Source of the DNA: a virus | DNA length: 21,892 bases | Virus record (IMG/VR): IMGVR_UViG_3300002132_000088 | Coordinates: 1 to 21,892 of that record | Direction: 5' to 3' (one strand) | Shown here: positions 20,766 to 21,892 of the stretch, one piece after another | How positions within the stretch are numbered: the first letter of the stretch is position 1 | Layout: the number at the start of each line of letters is the position of its first letter | Notes under the pieces: model-generated | Databases searched by the model: none | Told to the model about the DNA's origin: nothing | The model's input: only the letters and a program-made list of their open reading frames with translations | Made by a program: the position numbers and the translations under genes

Positions 20766-21185
20766 GTGAATCAAATTAAAAAATACTTATGGATGGGACT
20801 GGGTTTCATAAGTTTAGGAATGGCTTATATCGGAGTTATTACTCCAGGATTGCCTTATAGTATATTTGTAGTGTTTGCTGCCTACTGCTTTAGCAAGGGC
20901 AACGAACGTATGCACAACTGGATCATGAACCACAAGTTGTTTGGCCCATTTTTGCGAAACTGGGGAGAGCGTAGAGTGTTCCCAACTAAAATGAAATTCT
21001 TTATGGTGTTTATGATGAGCACTAGTTTATGCATTATGTTATTCACTGGAGTTAAACCGATTGGTATTATTAGTACTGCTATTTTTATGGCTTGTGTGGC
21101 TGTATGGGCTTGGAGATTTCCAGGGTCAGTTGAAGAACACCAGAGAAGAAAAACCAATAACAAGAGGATCGGATGGCTAAAATAA
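20766..21185 (+). CDS. DUF454 (YbaN-like) inner membrane protein
   Basis: 139 residues from GTG 20766, which has GAAAGGAAC upstream; the ATG at 20733 in frame would sit inside the PAAR gene and lacks a site. Membrane segments near residues 8-30 and 75-115 flank a basic loop (HNWIMNHKLFGPFLRNWGER), the family hallmark that includes GLPYSIFV and a Trp-rich end. YbaN-type proteins are small host inner-membrane proteins of unknown role. In a phage this may alter the envelope or lysis timing; that is inference. Its end overlaps the next gene by 13 bases. Confidence 0.8.
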   Translation: MNQIKKYLWMGLGFISLGMAYIGVITPGLPYSIFVVFAAYCFSKGNERMHNWIMNHKLFGPFLRNWGERRVFPTKMKFFMVFMMSTSLCIMLFTGVKPIGIISTAIFMACVAVWAWRFPGSVEEHQRRKTNNKRIGWLK

Positions 21186-21424
21186 GTTTAGAACAATTAA
21201 TAGATCTTGCATTTGCAAATGAAGAAGGTGACCCGATTGACTGGGGTGTCTTTCAAAGCGGCAAAGAAGAAGCAATGAAAATGATTGGTACAAGCATACT
21301 AGATATGTTTAATAAAGAAACATGGACTGACGAACACAAGTTTATTGCCATGGCAACTATCACAAAGTTAACTGTAGAAAACTTTGTACTACATGCAAGG
21401 TTGATGAAAAACGATGAAGTGTGA
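21173..21424 (+). CDS. Phage protein, 83 aa, function unknown
   Basis: 83 residues, acidic and predicted helical, beginning MAKISLEQLIDLAFANEEGD, with WGVFQSGKEEAMKM and a long C-terminal helix. ATG 21173 overlaps the DUF454 stop by 13 bases and has AAGAGGATCGG as its ribosome binding site. No membrane segment and no family recognised. Together with the next gene it forms a coupled pair at the end of the PAAR operon. Confidence 0.75.
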   Translation: MAKISLEQLIDLAFANEEGDPIDWGVFQSGKEEAMKMIGTSILDMFNKETWTDEHKFIAMATITKLTVENFVLHARLMKNDEV

Positions 21425-21719
21425 ACAAGGCGACCTAGCTAAGATTATATATTCTTTGAATCCCAGCAACATTGGCAAAATTGTTATAGTAGAAAGCTAT
21501 ATTGGAAAGTTTAATCAAAGAGATACATTTTTCTTTAAAGGTATAACTTGTATGTGTCCAGTCACAGATCATTACTGGTGGATAGCCGGCGATGGCTTGA
21601 ATAATAATTTTGGCGATACTCCAAAAGCCTACATTGCTGACACATGGCTAGAACCAATTCGTCCCGATATCCAAAAAATGTCAGTTGATGAAAAAATAGA
21701 TATTGACATAGCAGCATAG
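21414..21719 (+). CDS. Phage protein, 101 aa, function unknown
   Basis: 101 residues, with a strand-rich first half that includes CEQGDLAKIIYSLNPSNIGK, somewhat like a KOW or SH3-type barrel, then CMCPVTDHYWWIAG and a C-terminal acidic stretch. Overlaps the preceding gene by 11 bases. Several cysteines (C3, C46, C48) could bind metal but spacing is not typical of a zinc ribbon. No family recognised. The tmRNA late promoter starts 7 bases past its stop codon. Confidence 0.75.
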   Translation: MKCEQGDLAKIIYSLNPSNIGKIVIVESYIGKFNQRDTFFFKGITCMCPVTDHYWWIAGDGLNNNFGDTPKAYIADTWLEPIRPDIQKMSVDEKIDIDIAA

Positions 21720-21725
21720 TTGTGT

Positions 21726-21733
21726 TATAAATA
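21726..21733 (+). promoter_or_regulatory. Perfect T4 late promoter TATAAATA before the tmRNA gene
   Basis: TATAAATA matches the T4 late consensus exactly and lies immediately upstream of the tmRNA acceptor piece. It is the best octamer match in the window and suggests tmRNA is made late. Confidence 0.75.
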
Positions 21734-21739
21734 TAACTG

Positions 21740-21892
21740 TAATGTTGAAACTTTAGCAACGACGGACAAGACCCCGGGGCGGTACCGGGCGACTCCACCA
21801 AGTATACATTTGCTGAGTGTATAGTTGTTGGGGTCGAAATAGGATAGATTGACGTAAGAGAGAAAGTGGAGTTACCGGGATCTAAGCGCCGT
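21740..21892 (+). ncRNA. ssrA: Circularly permuted two-piece tmRNA, 3' truncated by the window
   Basis: The acceptor piece comes first. A T-arm of five perfect pairs, CCCGG (21773-21777) and CCGGG (21785-21789), with a 7-nt loop GGCGGTA, is followed by CGACTCC (21790-21796), A and CCA (21798-21800). A 29-nt spacer holds a TATACA/TGTATA hairpin (21803-21823). The coding piece then begins with GGGGTCG (21830-21836), which pairs with CGACTCC over seven bases including one G-U, forming the acceptor stem. A D-like GGAT...TTGACG follows. This order, acceptor then coding, is the permuted form typical of Alphaproteobacteria. The 5' end (21740) is approximate and the tag reading frame lies past the window. 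The T-loop departs from the usual TTCRANY. Confidence 0.85.

Noticed and set aside
1-21892. A bacterial chromosome segment (pstS, terC, nrdAB, iscU, iscA, grx and ssrA look host-like).
   Set aside because: Those genes sit among a beta-helix tail spike, a PAAR tail tip, small overlapping unknown genes and repeated T4-type late octamers, with a gene density and order not expected in a bacterial genome.
21740-21892. The tmRNA gene as a phage integration (attachment) site.
   Set aside because: tmRNA ends are common integration targets, but no integrase or repeated att-like segment is present in the window, and the gene has its own late promoter.

Overview
The window looks like part of a lytic T4-superfamily myovirus genome, probably marine, with an alphaproteobacterial host. 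Three things support this. First, genes are tightly packed, with ATGA and 8-20 nt overlaps. Second, a T4-type late promoter octamer (NNTAAATA, including a perfect TATAAATA) recurs just upstream of many genes. Third, there are virion genes: a beta-helix tail spike, a PAAR tip fused to a lysozyme domain, and probable head-associated proteins. The host guess rests on a circularly permuted (alphaproteobacterial-type) tmRNA gene and a DUF1127 protein. No integrase, repressor or attachment site is visible.

Layout. 1-1740: the 3' end of pstS (+), a shared hairpin terminator, then terC and a HAD-family hydrolase on the minus strand. 1716-1787: back-to-back sigma70-type promoters fire left into the HAD gene and right into an unrecognised gene followed by a beta-class DNA amino-methyltransferase. 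3683-5441: a minus-strand block with an 89-residue protein under its own sigma70-type promoter, and an overlapping cluster of small proteins (one DUF1127) ending in an alpha/beta hydrolase; its long leader carries a tandem set of small hairpins. 5565-7742: a three-gene overlapping plus-strand operon with a pol-beta-type nucleotidyltransferase and a KxDG (DUF6267/ligase-like) protein. 7844-11898: late genes, including membrane and coiled-coil proteins and acidic or Ala/Gly-rich proteins. 11931-12629: a PD-(D/E)XK exonuclease under a sigma70-type promoter that predicts a leaderless mRNA. 12668-14687: tail spike and an accessory gene. 14721-19323: class Ia ribonucleotide reductase genes nrdA and nrdB with iscU and iscA between them, then a 55-codon gene and glutaredoxin. 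19323-21719: an Sm-like small protein, the PAAR-lysozyme protein, a DUF454 membrane protein and two small phage proteins. 21726-21892: a perfect late promoter followed by permuted ssrA, cut by the window end.

How the parts fit. NrdA/NrdB make dNTPs and glutaredoxin can reduce NrdA. IscU and IscA could supply Fe or Fe-S clusters when host supply fails. PstS would sustain phosphate uptake, and tmRNA could rescue ribosomes stalled on degraded messages. Sigma70-like promoters mark probable early genes and NNTAAATA marks late ones. The least described parts are the nucleotidyltransferase/KxDG pair with N-termini resembling head-targeting peptides, the minus-strand small-protein cluster, and the phage-borne permuted tmRNA.
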